Shown: positions 42,414 through 51,458 of the stretch, in pieces
Layout of the letters: each line of letters opens with the position of its first letter
Numbering within the stretch: the first letter of the stretch is position 1
Assembly (NCBI RefSeq): GCF_040706555.1
Contig: NZ_JAPDRH010000003.1
Location: 682,001-746,000 of the forward strand
DNA length: 64,000 nt
Direction: 5' to 3'
Source of the DNA: Lentisalinibacter salinarum
GTDB lineage: Bacteria > Pseudomonadota > Gammaproteobacteria > Steroidobacterales > Woeseiaceae
Notes under the pieces: model-generated
Seen by the model: the letters and a program-made list of their open reading frames with translations, nothing else
Database searches by the model: none
Told to the model about the DNA's origin: nothing
Made by a program: the position numbers and the translations under genes

Positions 42414-44870
42414 ATGGAGCCCGACGCGCCGGCGCTGCCGGCCTATCTCGAGGAAAGACGGCGCGCGCTGAACGCGGCCCCGGTCCGCCGCGGGCGCTAC
42501 GTCCTGTACTGGATGCATCACGCCATGCGCGCCGCGGAGAACCCGGCCCTGGAGGCGGCGCTGGCCGTCGGCGCGGCGCACGGGCTGCCGGTCCTCGTCT
42601 ATCAGGGCCTGGCCGGCCGCCACCGCTACAACTCCGACCGGCACCACCTGTTCATCCTGCAGGGGGCGCGGGACGTCGCCCGCGCCCTGGCCGGGCGCGG
42701 CATCCGCTACGTCTTCCATCTGCCCCGGCAGGCCGGCGCCACTTCCCCGCTGCCGGTGCTTTGCCGGCATGCGGCGGCGGTCATCTTCGAGGAAATGCCA
42801 GTGCCGCCGTTCGACCGCTGGCAACCAGCGCTGGCGGCGCGGAGCGGTTGCGCCGCATGGGCCGTCGACAGTCGCTGCGTGTACCCGATGCGGCTGGTCG
42901 GGCGGCCCTTCGACCGGGCCTTCCGCTTCCGCGAAGCGGTGGGCCGGGAACAGGCGGCCCGGGCCGAGGCACCGTGGCCGGGCAAGGCGGCGCCGAGCGT
43001 CGGGCTCGCCGACGCCGATTGCCGCGATATTGCCGGCATCGACGGCCTCGCCGACCGGGACGACCGGGAGCTGCTCGAAGTGATCGCCGGCTGCGACATC
43101 GATCACGGCGTCTGGCCCGTCTTCCACACGCGCGGCGGCGCCACGGCGGCGGCCGAACGGTGGCGGCGGTTCCTCGACCAGGGACTGGACGACTACGACA
43201 CGCTGCGCAACGATGCCGCCATCGAGCCGCCCCACGGCGTCTCGCGCATGAGTGCCTATCTCCATTACGGACAGATATCGCCGTTCCGGATGGCGCGGGA
43301 CGCCGCCGCGAAGGGCGGTAAGGGCGCAGACAAATTCCTGGACGAATTGCTCGTCTGGCGGGAGCTGGCGCACAACTTCTGCTACCACCGCGAGGTGCTG
43401 GAGACCCTGGACGCACTGCCCCGCTGGGCGCGGGCGACGCTGGAAGCCCGCCGGCAAGACCCGCGCGCCCGGGATTTCTCCCTGGAGACGCTGGCCCGCG
43501 GCCGCTCGGGCGACGCCCTCTGGGACACGGCACAAGCCTCGCTGCTGCGCCACGGAGAGCTGCACAACAATCTGCGCATGACCTGGGCCAAGGCTATCCC
43601 GCTCTGGACGCGCACCCCGGAGACCGCGATGGCGGCGTTGATCGATCTCAACCACCGCTACGCCCTGGACGGCAACGACCCGAACTCCTACGGCGGCCTG
43701 CTCTGGGCACTCGGCGCGCTGGACCGCCCCTTCAGTCCCGAGCGCGCGGTGCTCGGCCGTATCCGTGCCAGGGACACTGAATCGCACGCCCGCCGGCTGG
43801 ATCTGGCGGCCTGCGCCCGTCGCATCGATCGCCCGGCCTCCGGGCGGCGGCTCCGCGTCGCGGTCGTCGGCGCCGGTATCGCCGGGCTCGCGGCCGCCCG
43901 CAATCTGGCCGACGCCGGCCACGCCGTGACCGTGTTCGAGAAGGCCCGCGGTCCCGGCGGCCGCACGGCAACCCGGCGCGAGGCAGAAAGACGCTTCGAC
44001 CACGGGGCGCAGTATTTCACGTCGCGGGACGCGGCTTTCCGCCGCCACGTCCGCTCCTGGCGGCACGACGGCGTGGTCGGGCCGTGGGCCGCTCGCCTCG
44101 GCCATATCGCCGCCGACGGTTGCCTGACGACCGCATCCGGCGGCGAGCGCCTGGTGGCGATCCCGGGCATGAATGCGCTGGCAGGGCATCTCGGCGCAGG
44201 CCTCGACGTGCGTTTCCGCACGCGGATCGAGGGGCTGGAGCATGCCGACGGCGGCTGGCGCCTGCATGGCGATGGCGATCAGGACACCGGTCAGTACGAC
44301 GCGCTGTACGATGCGCTGATCGTCAGCGCACCGGCACCCCAGGCTGCGGACCTTGTCCGGCCGGTGTCTCCGGAACTGGCGCGGCAGGCCGCGGCGGTGC
44401 CGTTCTCGCCCTGCCTGGCGGTCGCGGCCAGCCCCGTCGGCAAAGAGCGGGCAGCGTTCGATGCGGCCTTCGTCGCGGACGAGGTGCTCGCCTGGACTGC
44501 AGCCGACCACAGCAAGCCGGGCCGCACCGGCCGTCCCACCTGGGTGCTGCACGGCACGGCCGAATGGTCTGCGGCCAGCGTCGACCTCGAGCCTGCAGCA
44601 GCCATCGACGCCCTCTGCGGCCGTTTCGAGGCGCTGACCGACATCACGCTGGACCGCGCCACGGCCGTATTCCACCGCTGGCGCTACGCCCGGACCTCCG
44701 CCCCGCGGAAGACGGGCGCACTGGTCGACGAACCGCGTTCGCTGGTCCTGTGCGGGGACTGGTGTGCCGGCGAATCGCGGGTGGAGAACGCGTGGCTGTC
44801 CGGCATCGCCGCCGCCGCGCGGGTGATTGCGCTCGCGCGAACGTCCGGCGCGTCACCGCGCGATGAGTGA
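42414..44870 (+). CDS. Class II DNA photolyase fused to a renalase-like FAD oxidoreductase (COG3380 type)
   Basis: An 818-aa two-module protein in one continuous frame. Residues 1 to about 465 are a class II CPD photolyase: YVLYWMHHAMRAAENPALEAAL, LVWRELAHNFCYH, and the diagnostic GDALWDTAQASLLRHGELHNNLRMTWAKAIPLWT. From about residue 479 a dinucleotide-binding domain begins (RVAVVGAGIAGLAAARNLADAGHAVTVFEKARGPGGRTATRR). It ends with CGDWCAGESRVENAWLSGIAAA, typical of COG3380 amine-oxidase-like flavoproteins. So two flavin sites are expected. The photolyase would repair cyclobutane dimers; the oxidoreductase role is unknown. The start is at ATG 42414 with GGAG upstream. The next gene overlaps by eight bases. 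Confidence 0.88.
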   Translation: MEPDAPALPAYLEERRRALNAAPVRRGRYVLYWMHHAMRAAENPALEAALAVGAAHGLPVLVYQGLAGRHRYNSDRHHLFILQGARDVARALAGRGIRYVFHLPRQAGATSPLPVLCRHAAAVIFEEMPVPPFDRWQPALAARSGCAAWAVDSRCVYPMRLVGRPFDRAFRFREAVGREQAARAEAPWPGKAAPSVGLADADCRDIAGIDGLADRDDRELLEVIAGCDIDHGVWPVFHTRGGATAAAERWRRFLDQGLDDYDTLRNDAAIEPPHGVSRMSAYLHYGQISPFRMARDAAAKGGKGADKFLDELLVWRELAHNFCYHREVLETLDALPRWARATLEARRQDPRARDFSLETLARGRSGDALWDTAQASLLRHGELHNNLRMTWAKAIPLWTRTPETAMAALIDLNHRYALDGNDPNSYGGLLWALGALDRPFSPERAVLGRIRARDTESHARRLDLAACARRIDRPASGRRLRVAVVGAGIAGLAAARNLADAGHAVTVFEKARGPGGRTATRREAERRFDHGAQYFTSRDAAFRRHVRSWRHDGVVGPWAARLGHIAADGCLTTASGGERLVAIPGMNALAGHLGAGLDVRFRTRIEGLEHADGGWRLHGDGDQDTGQYDALYDALIVSAPAPQAADLVRPVSPELARQAAAVPFSPCLAVAASPVGKERAAFDAAFVADEVLAWTAADHSKPGRTGRPTWVLHGTAEWSAASVDLEPAAAIDALCGRFEALTDITLDRATAVFHRWRYARTSAPRKTGALVDEPRSLVLCGDWCAGESRVENAWLSGIAAAARVIALARTSGASPRDE

Positions 44871-45246
44871 TGCCCGCGAGAAATTCTGCGCCGTATGCGG
44901 GCGCCGCATCGAATGGCGGCGGAAATGGGCTCGGGACTGGGAGAACGTTCGTTACTGCTCGCGCGCCTGCCGCGCGCGTCGACTGACGCCGACGGACGAT
45001 CGTCTCGAGTCAGCCATCCTCGGGCTGCTGGAGGGCCGGGGCCGCGGCAAGACCATCTGCCCCTCGGAGCCGGCGCGCCGGGTCGGCGGGGACGACTGGA
45101 AACCCCTGATGGAGCAGAGCCGCGCGGCCGCGAGACGGCTCGCCGCCCGCGGCCGGGTGGAGATAACGCAGAAGGGCCGCGTCGTGGATGGCTCCACCGC
45201 ACGCGGCCCCGTACGCATCCGGCTCTGCAGCCGGACAATGGACTGA
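44863..45246 (+). CDS. DUF2256-DUF3253 protein
   Basis: A 127-aa protein with two parts. The N-terminus (REKFCAVCGRRIEWRRKWARDWENVRYCSRACRARR) is a DUF2256 zinc ribbon with CxxC and CxxxC. The remainder (DDRLESAILGLLEGRGRGKTICPSEPARRVGGDDWKPLMEQSRAAARRLAARGRVEITQKGRVVDG) is a DUF3253 winged-helix-like domain. DUF2256 proteins are commonly encoded next to photolyase/cryptochrome genes, as here, where it overlaps the photolyase fusion by eight bases. A nucleic-acid-related role is likely; the exact function is unknown. Confidence 0.88.
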   Translation: MSDAREKFCAVCGRRIEWRRKWARDWENVRYCSRACRARRLTPTDDRLESAILGLLEGRGRGKTICPSEPARRVGGDDWKPLMEQSRAAARRLAARGRVEITQKGRVVDGSTARGPVRIRLCSRTMD

Positions 45247-45281
45247 CTGCCCTGCCGGTCAGAAAGCCCGACAGATGGCGC

Positions 45282-45635
45282 TCAGCCCTTCGGTGCGTAA
45301 GCGCTGCACCAGCCGGCCGCGTTGACCGCCTTGCCCGGGAAGATGGAGCAGCCGGCCCACTCCTCGTCACCCTTGGCCTGGAACAGGGCGCAATTGGCAC
45401 AGTTCTGGCCGTCCTGGTAACGCGGTTGCTTGCTCTTGTCGACGTTGGCGGCGTCGTGAACGTAACCCAGCGCCTTCGCCTGGGGGTTGTCCAGCGAGAG
45501 CTTCGGCATTTCCTGTGCTGCCGCCGGCGCCGGGCGCAGCAGCGCCGCCGCCGGGATGGCGAGCAACCCGGTGGCCGTCATGCGAAGAAAGGCACGGCGG
45601 TTCGTAAGCCGCCCGGTTTCGGTCTTGTCAGACAT
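45282..45635 (-). CDS. High-potential iron-sulfur protein (HiPIP)
   Basis: A 117-aa protein with a Tat signal (NRRAFLRMTATGLLAIPAAALL) and the four HiPIP cysteines at 79, 82, 96 and 110 (QNCANCALF, WAGCSIF, AAGWCSAYAP). The [4Fe-4S] protein folds in the cytoplasm, crosses by Tat and carries electrons in the periplasm, usually from the bc1 complex to a terminal oxidase or reaction centre. A HiPIP is common in Chromatiales and some other gammaproteobacteria. The start at 45635 is preceded by AGAGG. The upstream leader contains a terminator hairpin. Confidence 0.95.
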   Translation of the reverse strand: MSDKTETGRLTNRRAFLRMTATGLLAIPAAALLRPAPAAAQEMPKLSLDNPQAKALGYVHDAANVDKSKQPRYQDGQNCANCALFQAKGDEEWAGCSIFPGKAVNAAGWCSAYAPKG

Positions 45636-45684
45636 GTTGCTACCTCTTTGTCGAACGTCATGGAAGCTTGCCACCCGCCCCGGC

Positions 45685-45715
45685 AAAAAAAAAGCCGGCG
45701 ACTCTCGCCGCCGGC
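45685..45715 (-). terminator. Intrinsic terminator between the histidine phosphatase and HiPIP genes
   Basis: A 7-bp stem GCCGGCG / CGCCGGC with an 8-base loop, followed on the minus strand by nine T. It lies 170 bases after the phosphatase stop and 50 bases before the HiPIP start. The 250-base gap 45636-45885 also has an AT-rich stretch at about 45857-45884. Confidence 0.9.
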
Positions 45716-45885
45716 CAGTGCACTCTTCCAGCGGAAGAGGCGGGTTGGGGACATACGAGTGGAGCCGTCCAGCGAGGTATGGGGGACTGCGAGAATTCGA
45801 CTCCACTCGCGAACCAGCATGCCCGTGCGACGCCACCTCGTCAACTTAATGACCAAATCGTATATCTACAAAATATAGACAATGC

Positions 45886-46611
45886 TCATCGATACGTCAG
45901 CAGTTCCGCCTGCAGGTGATCGGTGGCATTGAAGCAATCCAGGCTGACCCGCGATCCGCTGAAGGTGAAGCAGGTGACGCTGCCGTTGTGCACGCGCCAG
46001 TTGAGCTCGGCCGCCGCCCGGTCGGGGGCACCCAGGACCGTCTGCACGCTGATCCCCACCGGGCCGCCGGAGGTGAACACGGCGACGTTCTCGCCGGAGC
46101 CCGCGTCCGCCATGATGTCGCGCAAGGCCGCACGCACACCCCCGCTGAATTCGTCCCAGGGCAGGAGCCCCTCGCTGCCCTCGTCCGGGTACGCGCGCGC
46201 GATCCAGCGCTCCATCACCGCCTCGAGCAGGCGGTGGAATCCGCGATAGCGTTCCCGGTCGTCCCGCGCCGCCTCGAAGGCCCGCGCCAGGTCGTCGATG
46301 GATGGGACACTCTCGCGCAACAGCGGCAGCAACGTGTCCATGATGTCGTCGGCGGGATACTCGTCGAGAGTCGGGATGCAGCCAATCTCCGGGAAGTCCC
46401 GGCCTGCCTCCCGGTACACCTCCCGTACCGTTTCGCCGGATCGCCGCTGCCGTACCAGGCTGCCGCACCAGGCCGCATGGAACTCGAGACCCTGCTCCAG
46501 CCAGTGACGAGCCAGCGCCGCGCACTGGGCTTCACCCTTCTCCGACAAACGATCGTAATCGTCCGTGAAGAAGCGGGCCTGGCCGTGCCTGACGACGTAG
46601 AGCCGGCTCAT
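45886..46611 (-). CDS. Histidine phosphatase family protein (phosphoglycerate-mutase-like)
   Basis: A 241-aa branch-1 histidine phosphatase: LYVVRHGQARFF holds the phospho-His RHG motif, LSEKGEAQCAALARHWLEQG the usual next helix, and VAVFTSGGPVGISVQTVLG the second catalytic His/Gly region, where the usual His-Gly appears as SGG. The substrate is unknown; members act on phosphorylated small molecules or proteins. It starts 25 bases after the M16 protease gene on the same strand, so the two may be co-transcribed. Confidence 0.88.
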   Translation of the reverse strand: MSRLYVVRHGQARFFTDDYDRLSEKGEAQCAALARHWLEQGLEFHAAWCGSLVRQRRSGETVREVYREAGRDFPEIGCIPTLDEYPADDIMDTLLPLLRESVPSIDDLARAFEAARDDRERYRGFHRLLEAVMERWIARAYPDEGSEGLLPWDEFSGGVRAALRDIMADAGSGENVAVFTSGGPVGISVQTVLGAPDRAAAELNWRVHNGSVTCFTFSGSRVSLDCFNATDHLQAELLTYR

Positions 46612-46636
46612 GCCGCACCCGCGCCTGCCGCGCCTC

Positions 46637-49537
46637 TCATTCGAAGACCTCGGAGGCGTCGATGATGCGGATGTCCTCCGCCTTCATGCCGAGCGGCAGC
46701 GCCTCGATCATCTCGTCCTCGGCCAACAGCCCTTCGGGCTTCTCGCTGTTGTAGGTCATGGGCGACGGCGCATTGGCCGCGATGGCCTCCGCCAGGCCGG
46801 CGGCGTCGGCCGAGACGAACACGAACTGCACGTCGTCGGTGCTGAGATGCTCCCGGATCACCCGATTGACGTCGTCCAGCGTGAGTTCGGCAAGGCCCCG
46901 ACGTACGTAATCGGAGAACTCGTCGATGCCGTAGTAGCGGCTGTCGAGGGCGTAGCCCAGGCGGCGGGACTGGTTTCTGGCGAGCAGCGCGACGTATTTG
47001 CCGAGGAACTCGCGGGTGGCCTCGAAGTCGGTCTCGCTCATGCCCTGTTCGATGAGCCGGTCCATCTCCCACAGCGCCGTCCGGGTGGCGAACAGGGCAT
47101 CGTTGTTGTCCCGCAGCGGCCGGATCCACACCTGGAAAATCTGCTGCTGGCGGCCGAGGTTGGCGTCCGGCTGGAACTGGAACATGCCGCGCGGGAAGTA
47201 CTCGATGTAGGCGTAGTCGCCGTAGTTCATGCCGCGGGCTTCCCGGATGCGCTGGTACAGGTGGCTGTACACGGACCGGTGCTCGCCCAGCCAGGAGCGT
47301 ACGAGCCACAGGGCGACCCAGTCCGGGTCGCCGCGGCGGACGTCTATCGGGAAGCCGAAGGACACCGCCACCGCAGGCGTCTCCTTCTGCACGATCACGG
47401 CGCGCCGGTCGTCCCGCGCCGGCGCCGCCGCCACCTCGACCGCATCCGGCTCGCCGGCGGGTAGCCGCGCCATGTCGTCGGACACCCGGGCGGCGAAGTC
47501 CTCCGGATAGCCGCCGGCGAGGCCGACGGTCAGGTTGGCGACCGTGTAGTGGTCGCGGTAGAAGGCGCGGACGTCTTCCAGCGTGATCGACTCGATGTCG
47601 CTGATATCGCCCTGGTTCAGCGACCCGTAGGGATGTTCGGGACCGTAGATCTCCGCATACAGCAGCTCCTTGCCGAGCTCCTCGTCGTTGTTGCCGACCA
47701 GGCCCGTACGGATGGCGTTGATGGCGCGGGTGCGCAGCCGCTCCAGGTCCGACTCGCGAAAGCCGGGCTGCAGCACCTGGGCGCTCGCGAGCTCGTACCA
47801 GTCGTCCAGTTTCTCCCTGTGCACGGTGCCGGCGAGCCGCACCATCTCCTTGTCCACCTGGGCCTCGAGACCGGCCGCCATCGGATACATGGCGCGATTG
47901 ATCTCCTGGATGGTGCGTGAGCGGGAGCCGCCGTCGGCGAGCATGGCTGCGGTCAGCGCGGCGAGACCCTTCTTGCCCGGCGGGTCGTCGGCAGCGCCGG
48001 TCGCGAACAGGAACGAGACATCCACCAGCGGTGAGGTCTCCGAGCGCCGCTCGAGCAGGCTGACCGGAGGAGCCTCCGCCTGCGCCATCGCCGCCGCACG
48101 CTCGTCCACCGAGAAGCTGCCGTCGATGCCCGGCAGCGAGGCATCGCTGGCCAGCGTCACGAGCACCCGGTTGGCATCGGTGAAGTAACGGTCGGCCATG
48201 CGCCTCACGTCTTCCGGCTGCAGCGATGCATAGGTGCGGAAGGTCTTGTTGATGGTCTCCGGCGTGCGCTCGAACTGCACGTAGCTCGCCAGGATGGAGG
48301 CGATGCCCTCGGAGTCGTCCATGCCGGAGGCGAAGGAATAGCGCAGGCGCGACTTGGCCTCGTCCACCTCCTCCGCCGACGGTGTCCGGCTGCGCGCCCG
48401 GGCCAGCGTGTCGGCGATGGCGTCGCGCACGGCCGCCGCGTGGCTCTCGTCGGTAAGGCGGGCCGCGATCATCAGCAGGTTGGGGTCCCTGCGGTCGGGG
48501 AAGTAGGTCCAGAATTCGTCGACCACCTGATCCTCGATGACCAGCTGCTGATACAGGTCCGACGACTCCGAGAAATACAGCATGGAAGCCAGGTCCAGCG
48601 CCGGCATGTCCTTCTCGGTGGGCACGAAGGCCGGCCCGCGGAAAGACATTACCAGCCAGGGCTGGGTCTGAGCTTCCCAGGTGATGTGCTCGTAGACGGG
48701 GCCGTCCAGCGGCGGCTCGACCGGGATCTCGGCCTGGTAGTCCCCGCGCTCCCAGCCGCCCCAGTATTTCTCCACCAGCTCGAAGGTGGCGTCCGGGTCC
48801 AGATCGCCGACCAGGATGATGGAAGTCTTCTCGGGCCGGTACCACCGGTCGAAGAACAGATCGGCGTACTCCTTCTGCTCGGGCATCATCTCGATGTCCT
48901 CGAAAAAGCCCATGGTCGTATGCCGGTAGGTGTGGCGCTGGAACGCGAGCGCGCGGGTTCGCTCGTAGAACTTCTGGGTGGGATTCGAGTAATTCTTCAG
49001 GTACTCGCCCTTTACCGCCAGAGCCTCGGTGCGGAAGTCCGCTTCCGAATAGCTCAGGTTGCGGAAACGGTCGGCCTCCAGCTCGATCAGCGTCTCCAGA
49101 TCCTGCTTCGTGAAGGTGACGTGGTAGTTGGTGTAGTCGTCCGTTGTGTAGGCGTTCTGGTCCGCGCCGGCGCTCTTCAGGATCTCCTGGTAGCTTTCGG
49201 CCGGGAAACGCTCCGTGCCGCGGAACATCATGTGCTCGAAGAAATGGGCGAAGCCGGACTTGCCGGGCTCCACCTCGTTGCGGGATCCGGTCTGCACCGG
49301 GATCTGCAGCGAAACCACGTCGGGGTAGTCGGTGGGCACGATGATCACGCGCAGGCCGTTTTCCAGATCCCGCATGAGGTAGGGCCGATCGAAGATGCGA
49401 TCGTCGTCGCCCGTCTCCGCGGCGTTCACGGGAGCGGGCCCCTGCGCGGCGGCGCTCTCGCTGGTCTCCACGTCCACGGATGCCTGGCAACCGAAAGACA
49501 GCCAGACCGCCAGGGTCAGCAGCCCCCATTTCTTCAT
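46637..49537 (-). CDS. M16 family zinc metallopeptidase (pitrilysin-like), exported
   Basis: A 966-aa protein with two tandem M16 units. The active N-terminal unit carries the inverted zinc motif HFFEH at residues 98-102 with a downstream Glu in RTEALAVKGEYLKNY. The second half (YELASAQVLQPGFRESDLERLRTRAINAIRTGLVGNNDEELGKELL and the later GGYPEDFAARV) forms the structural partner. A signal peptide (KKWGLLTLAVWLSFGCQAS) ends at a Cys that may be lipidated, although SFGC is not a perfect lipobox. It would degrade peptides in the periplasm. The frame continues far upstream, but the ATG at 49537 with its signal peptide is the clear start. Confidence 0.93.
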   Translation of the reverse strand: MKKWGLLTLAVWLSFGCQASVDVETSESAAAQGPAPVNAAETGDDDRIFDRPYLMRDLENGLRVIIVPTDYPDVVSLQIPVQTGSRNEVEPGKSGFAHFFEHMMFRGTERFPAESYQEILKSAGADQNAYTTDDYTNYHVTFTKQDLETLIELEADRFRNLSYSEADFRTEALAVKGEYLKNYSNPTQKFYERTRALAFQRHTYRHTTMGFFEDIEMMPEQKEYADLFFDRWYRPEKTSIILVGDLDPDATFELVEKYWGGWERGDYQAEIPVEPPLDGPVYEHITWEAQTQPWLVMSFRGPAFVPTEKDMPALDLASMLYFSESSDLYQQLVIEDQVVDEFWTYFPDRRDPNLLMIAARLTDESHAAAVRDAIADTLARARSRTPSAEEVDEAKSRLRYSFASGMDDSEGIASILASYVQFERTPETINKTFRTYASLQPEDVRRMADRYFTDANRVLVTLASDASLPGIDGSFSVDERAAAMAQAEAPPVSLLERRSETSPLVDVSFLFATGAADDPPGKKGLAALTAAMLADGGSRSRTIQEINRAMYPMAAGLEAQVDKEMVRLAGTVHREKLDDWYELASAQVLQPGFRESDLERLRTRAINAIRTGLVGNNDEELGKELLYAEIYGPEHPYGSLNQGDISDIESITLEDVRAFYRDHYTVANLTVGLAGGYPEDFAARVSDDMARLPAGEPDAVEVAAAPARDDRRAVIVQKETPAVAVSFGFPIDVRRGDPDWVALWLVRSWLGEHRSVYSHLYQRIREARGMNYGDYAYIEYFPRGMFQFQPDANLGRQQQIFQVWIRPLRDNNDALFATRTALWEMDRLIEQGMSETDFEATREFLGKYVALLARNQSRRLGYALDSRYYGIDEFSDYVRRGLAELTLDDVNRVIREHLSTDDVQFVFVSADAAGLAEAIAANAPSPMTYNSEKPEGLLAEDEMIEALPLGMKAEDIRIIDASEVFE

Positions 49538-49708
49538 CGAGTATCTCCGTACCGGTGATAGCACCGCGCCCGCTGCGGCGGTGCGCCTGGGATGGCGCGC
49601 GGCAAATGCGATATGGTACCGGGAACCAATCCGCTTTTCGACGTAGCCGGCCGCCGGCGGCGAGCCACACCCCACGCCGCGGCAATACCGCCGGCAAGGA
49701 AGACCGCG

Positions 49709-50500
49709 ATGATTATCGAACAGATCTGGACCGGCAACGCCTACCGGAATTTCAACTATCTGATCGCCTGCCCCGAGACCGGCGAAGCCCTGGCCGTGGA
49801 CCCACTGGAGTTCCGCCAGTGCCTCGACCGGGCGCGGGAGCGCGGCTGGGAGATCACCCAGCTCCTGAATACCCACGAGCACCCGGACCATATCGGCGGC
49901 AACAAGGGCCTGGTCTCCGCCACCGGCGCGAAAGTAATCGCCCATCGCAACGCCGCCGACCGCATCCCCGGCATGGACCGGGGCGTCGGCGCCGGCGACG
50001 TCATCCGGGTGGGCCGGACCGTGGAGCTGGAATGCCTGGACACGCCGGGCCACACCATGAGCCACATCTGCCTGCTGGCGCATGCCGACGCACCCGCACT
50101 GTTCAGCGGCGACACGCTGTTCAATGCCGGGGCCGGCAACTGCCACAACGGCGGGCATCCGGAAGAACTCTACGAGACCTTCGTCAATCAGCTGGACCGG
50201 CTGGACGAGGGCACTCGGGTCTATCCGGGCCACGAGTATCTGATCAACAACCTGCGCTTCACGCTCGACAGGGAACCCGACAACGAGGCCGCCGCCGCTC
50301 TGCTGCAGGAGGTCGAGGACATGGATCCGGCCGACGCCCTGGTCACCGACCTCGCGCAGGAGAAGGAGATCAATACGTTTTTCCGCCTGCGCAGCCGCAC
50401 GGTCATCGACCGCCTGCGCGAGGCGTTCCCGGACCTGCCCACGGAACCCTCGCCGAAAGAGGTATTCCTGAAGCTCCGCGAACTCAGGAACAGCTGGTAG
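49709..50500 (+). CDS. Metallo-beta-lactamase-fold hydrolase, glyoxalase II-like
   Basis: A 263-aa protein with the metal motif THEHPDH at residues 55-61 and further ligands in LDTPGHTMSH, LFSGDTLFNAGAGNC and VYPGHEYL. These match hydroxyacylglutathione hydrolases (GloB), including the C-terminal helical domain that binds glutathione (INTFFRLRSRTVIDRLREAFPD). It would cleave S-D-lactoylglutathione. The start at 49709 (MIIEQIWTGN) follows AAGGAAG; the frame is open 39 codons further without similarity. Its stop is three bases from that of the convergent carrier gene. Confidence 0.9.
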   Translation: MIIEQIWTGNAYRNFNYLIACPETGEALAVDPLEFRQCLDRARERGWEITQLLNTHEHPDHIGGNKGLVSATGAKVIAHRNAADRIPGMDRGVGAGDVIRVGRTVELECLDTPGHTMSHICLLAHADAPALFSGDTLFNAGAGNCHNGGHPEELYETFVNQLDRLDEGTRVYPGHEYLINNLRFTLDREPDNEAAAALLQEVEDMDPADALVTDLAQEKEINTFFRLRSRTVIDRLREAFPDLPTEPSPKEVFLKLRELRNSW

Positions 50501-50503
50501 GGC

Positions 50504-51430
50504 TCAGCCGGGCAGCAAGCCGGACAGCAGGAGCATCACGGGAAACGCGAGTACCGTCTGCGCGGTGATGATCGAGGCCATGGTCTCCCGGTCGCCGCCG
50601 AGCTGTCCCGCCAGGATGTAGGCGGACGGCGCAGTGGGCGACATGAGCGCGATCTGCACGGCGCCGGCCGCGGCGCCTGCGAGTCCCGTCAGGGAGACCA
50701 GTGCGAAGGCCAGCGCCGGTTTCACGGCGAACTGAACGACCGAGGCCACCGTGACGTGGCGGACGTGACCGCGGACCGCCGCCGGCCGCAGCGCAGCGCC
50801 GACGGCCAGCAGTCCCAGCGGCAGCGCGGCGCGGCCGGGCACCTCGAGCACGTCCGCGGCGAGCCCCGGCAGGCCGATGCCGCTCAGACTCAGGAACCAG
50901 CCGACCGCGCAGGCCACGATCAGGGGGTTCCCGGCGACATCCCGCACGAGACGGAGGAGGCGGCCGGGTCCGCCGCTTCCGGCTCCCCACGCGGCCAGCG
51001 TCGTCACACACAGCAGGTTGATCAGCACGATCATGAACCCGGCGGCCAGTGCGCCCATGGCCAGGCCGGCCTCGCCGTAGTAGGCCTGGGCCACAGCCAG
51101 CGCGATATAGGTGTTGAAGCGCACGCCGCCCTGGAACACCGAGGTGAACGTGGGCCCCGGCGTCGCCGGCCGCAGCCGGCGCCAGGCGAGGAGCATGACG
51201 GCCGCCGCCAGCACGGTCGGCACGACCACGGCCATGACCTCGGGCCAGGGCGCACCCTCGAGACGCTGGCCGCCGAGAGTGCGGATCAGCAAGGCCGGGA
51301 ACAGGACGAAATACGTGAGCCGTTCGATCCCCGCCCAGGCACCATCGGGCAGGAATGCCAGCCGCCGGAGTCCGTAGCCGGCGAGGATCAGCACCAGCAC
51401 CGGCACCAGCGCAGAGACGATGCCGTTCAT
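50504..51430 (-). CDS. Auxin efflux carrier (AEC) family transporter
   Basis: A 308-aa integral membrane protein with about ten hydrophobic segments. It starts NGIVSALVPVLVLILAGYGLRRLAFLP and has the AEC features VFQGGVRFNTYIALAVA and ALMSPTAPSAYILAGQLGGDRETMASIITAQTVLAF near the C-terminus. Bacterial members move dicarboxylates, amino acids or similar organic anions; the substrate here is unknown. It lies 28 bases downstream of the ZIP transporter gene on the same strand. Confidence 0.9.
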   Translation of the reverse strand: MNGIVSALVPVLVLILAGYGLRRLAFLPDGAWAGIERLTYFVLFPALLIRTLGGQRLEGAPWPEVMAVVVPTVLAAAVMLLAWRRLRPATPGPTFTSVFQGGVRFNTYIALAVAQAYYGEAGLAMGALAAGFMIVLINLLCVTTLAAWGAGSGGPGRLLRLVRDVAGNPLIVACAVGWFLSLSGIGLPGLAADVLEVPGRAALPLGLLAVGAALRPAAVRGHVRHVTVASVVQFAVKPALAFALVSLTGLAGAAAGAVQIALMSPTAPSAYILAGQLGGDRETMASIITAQTVLAFPVMLLLSGLLPG

Positions 51431-51458
51431 GCGGGCTCTCCGCCCTTGCGTCCGTCGC

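Noticed and set aside
42270..44675. Minus-strand frame of 801 codons opposite the photolyase fusion
   Set aside because: The plus strand has clear photolyase and FAD-binding motifs; the minus frame has none.
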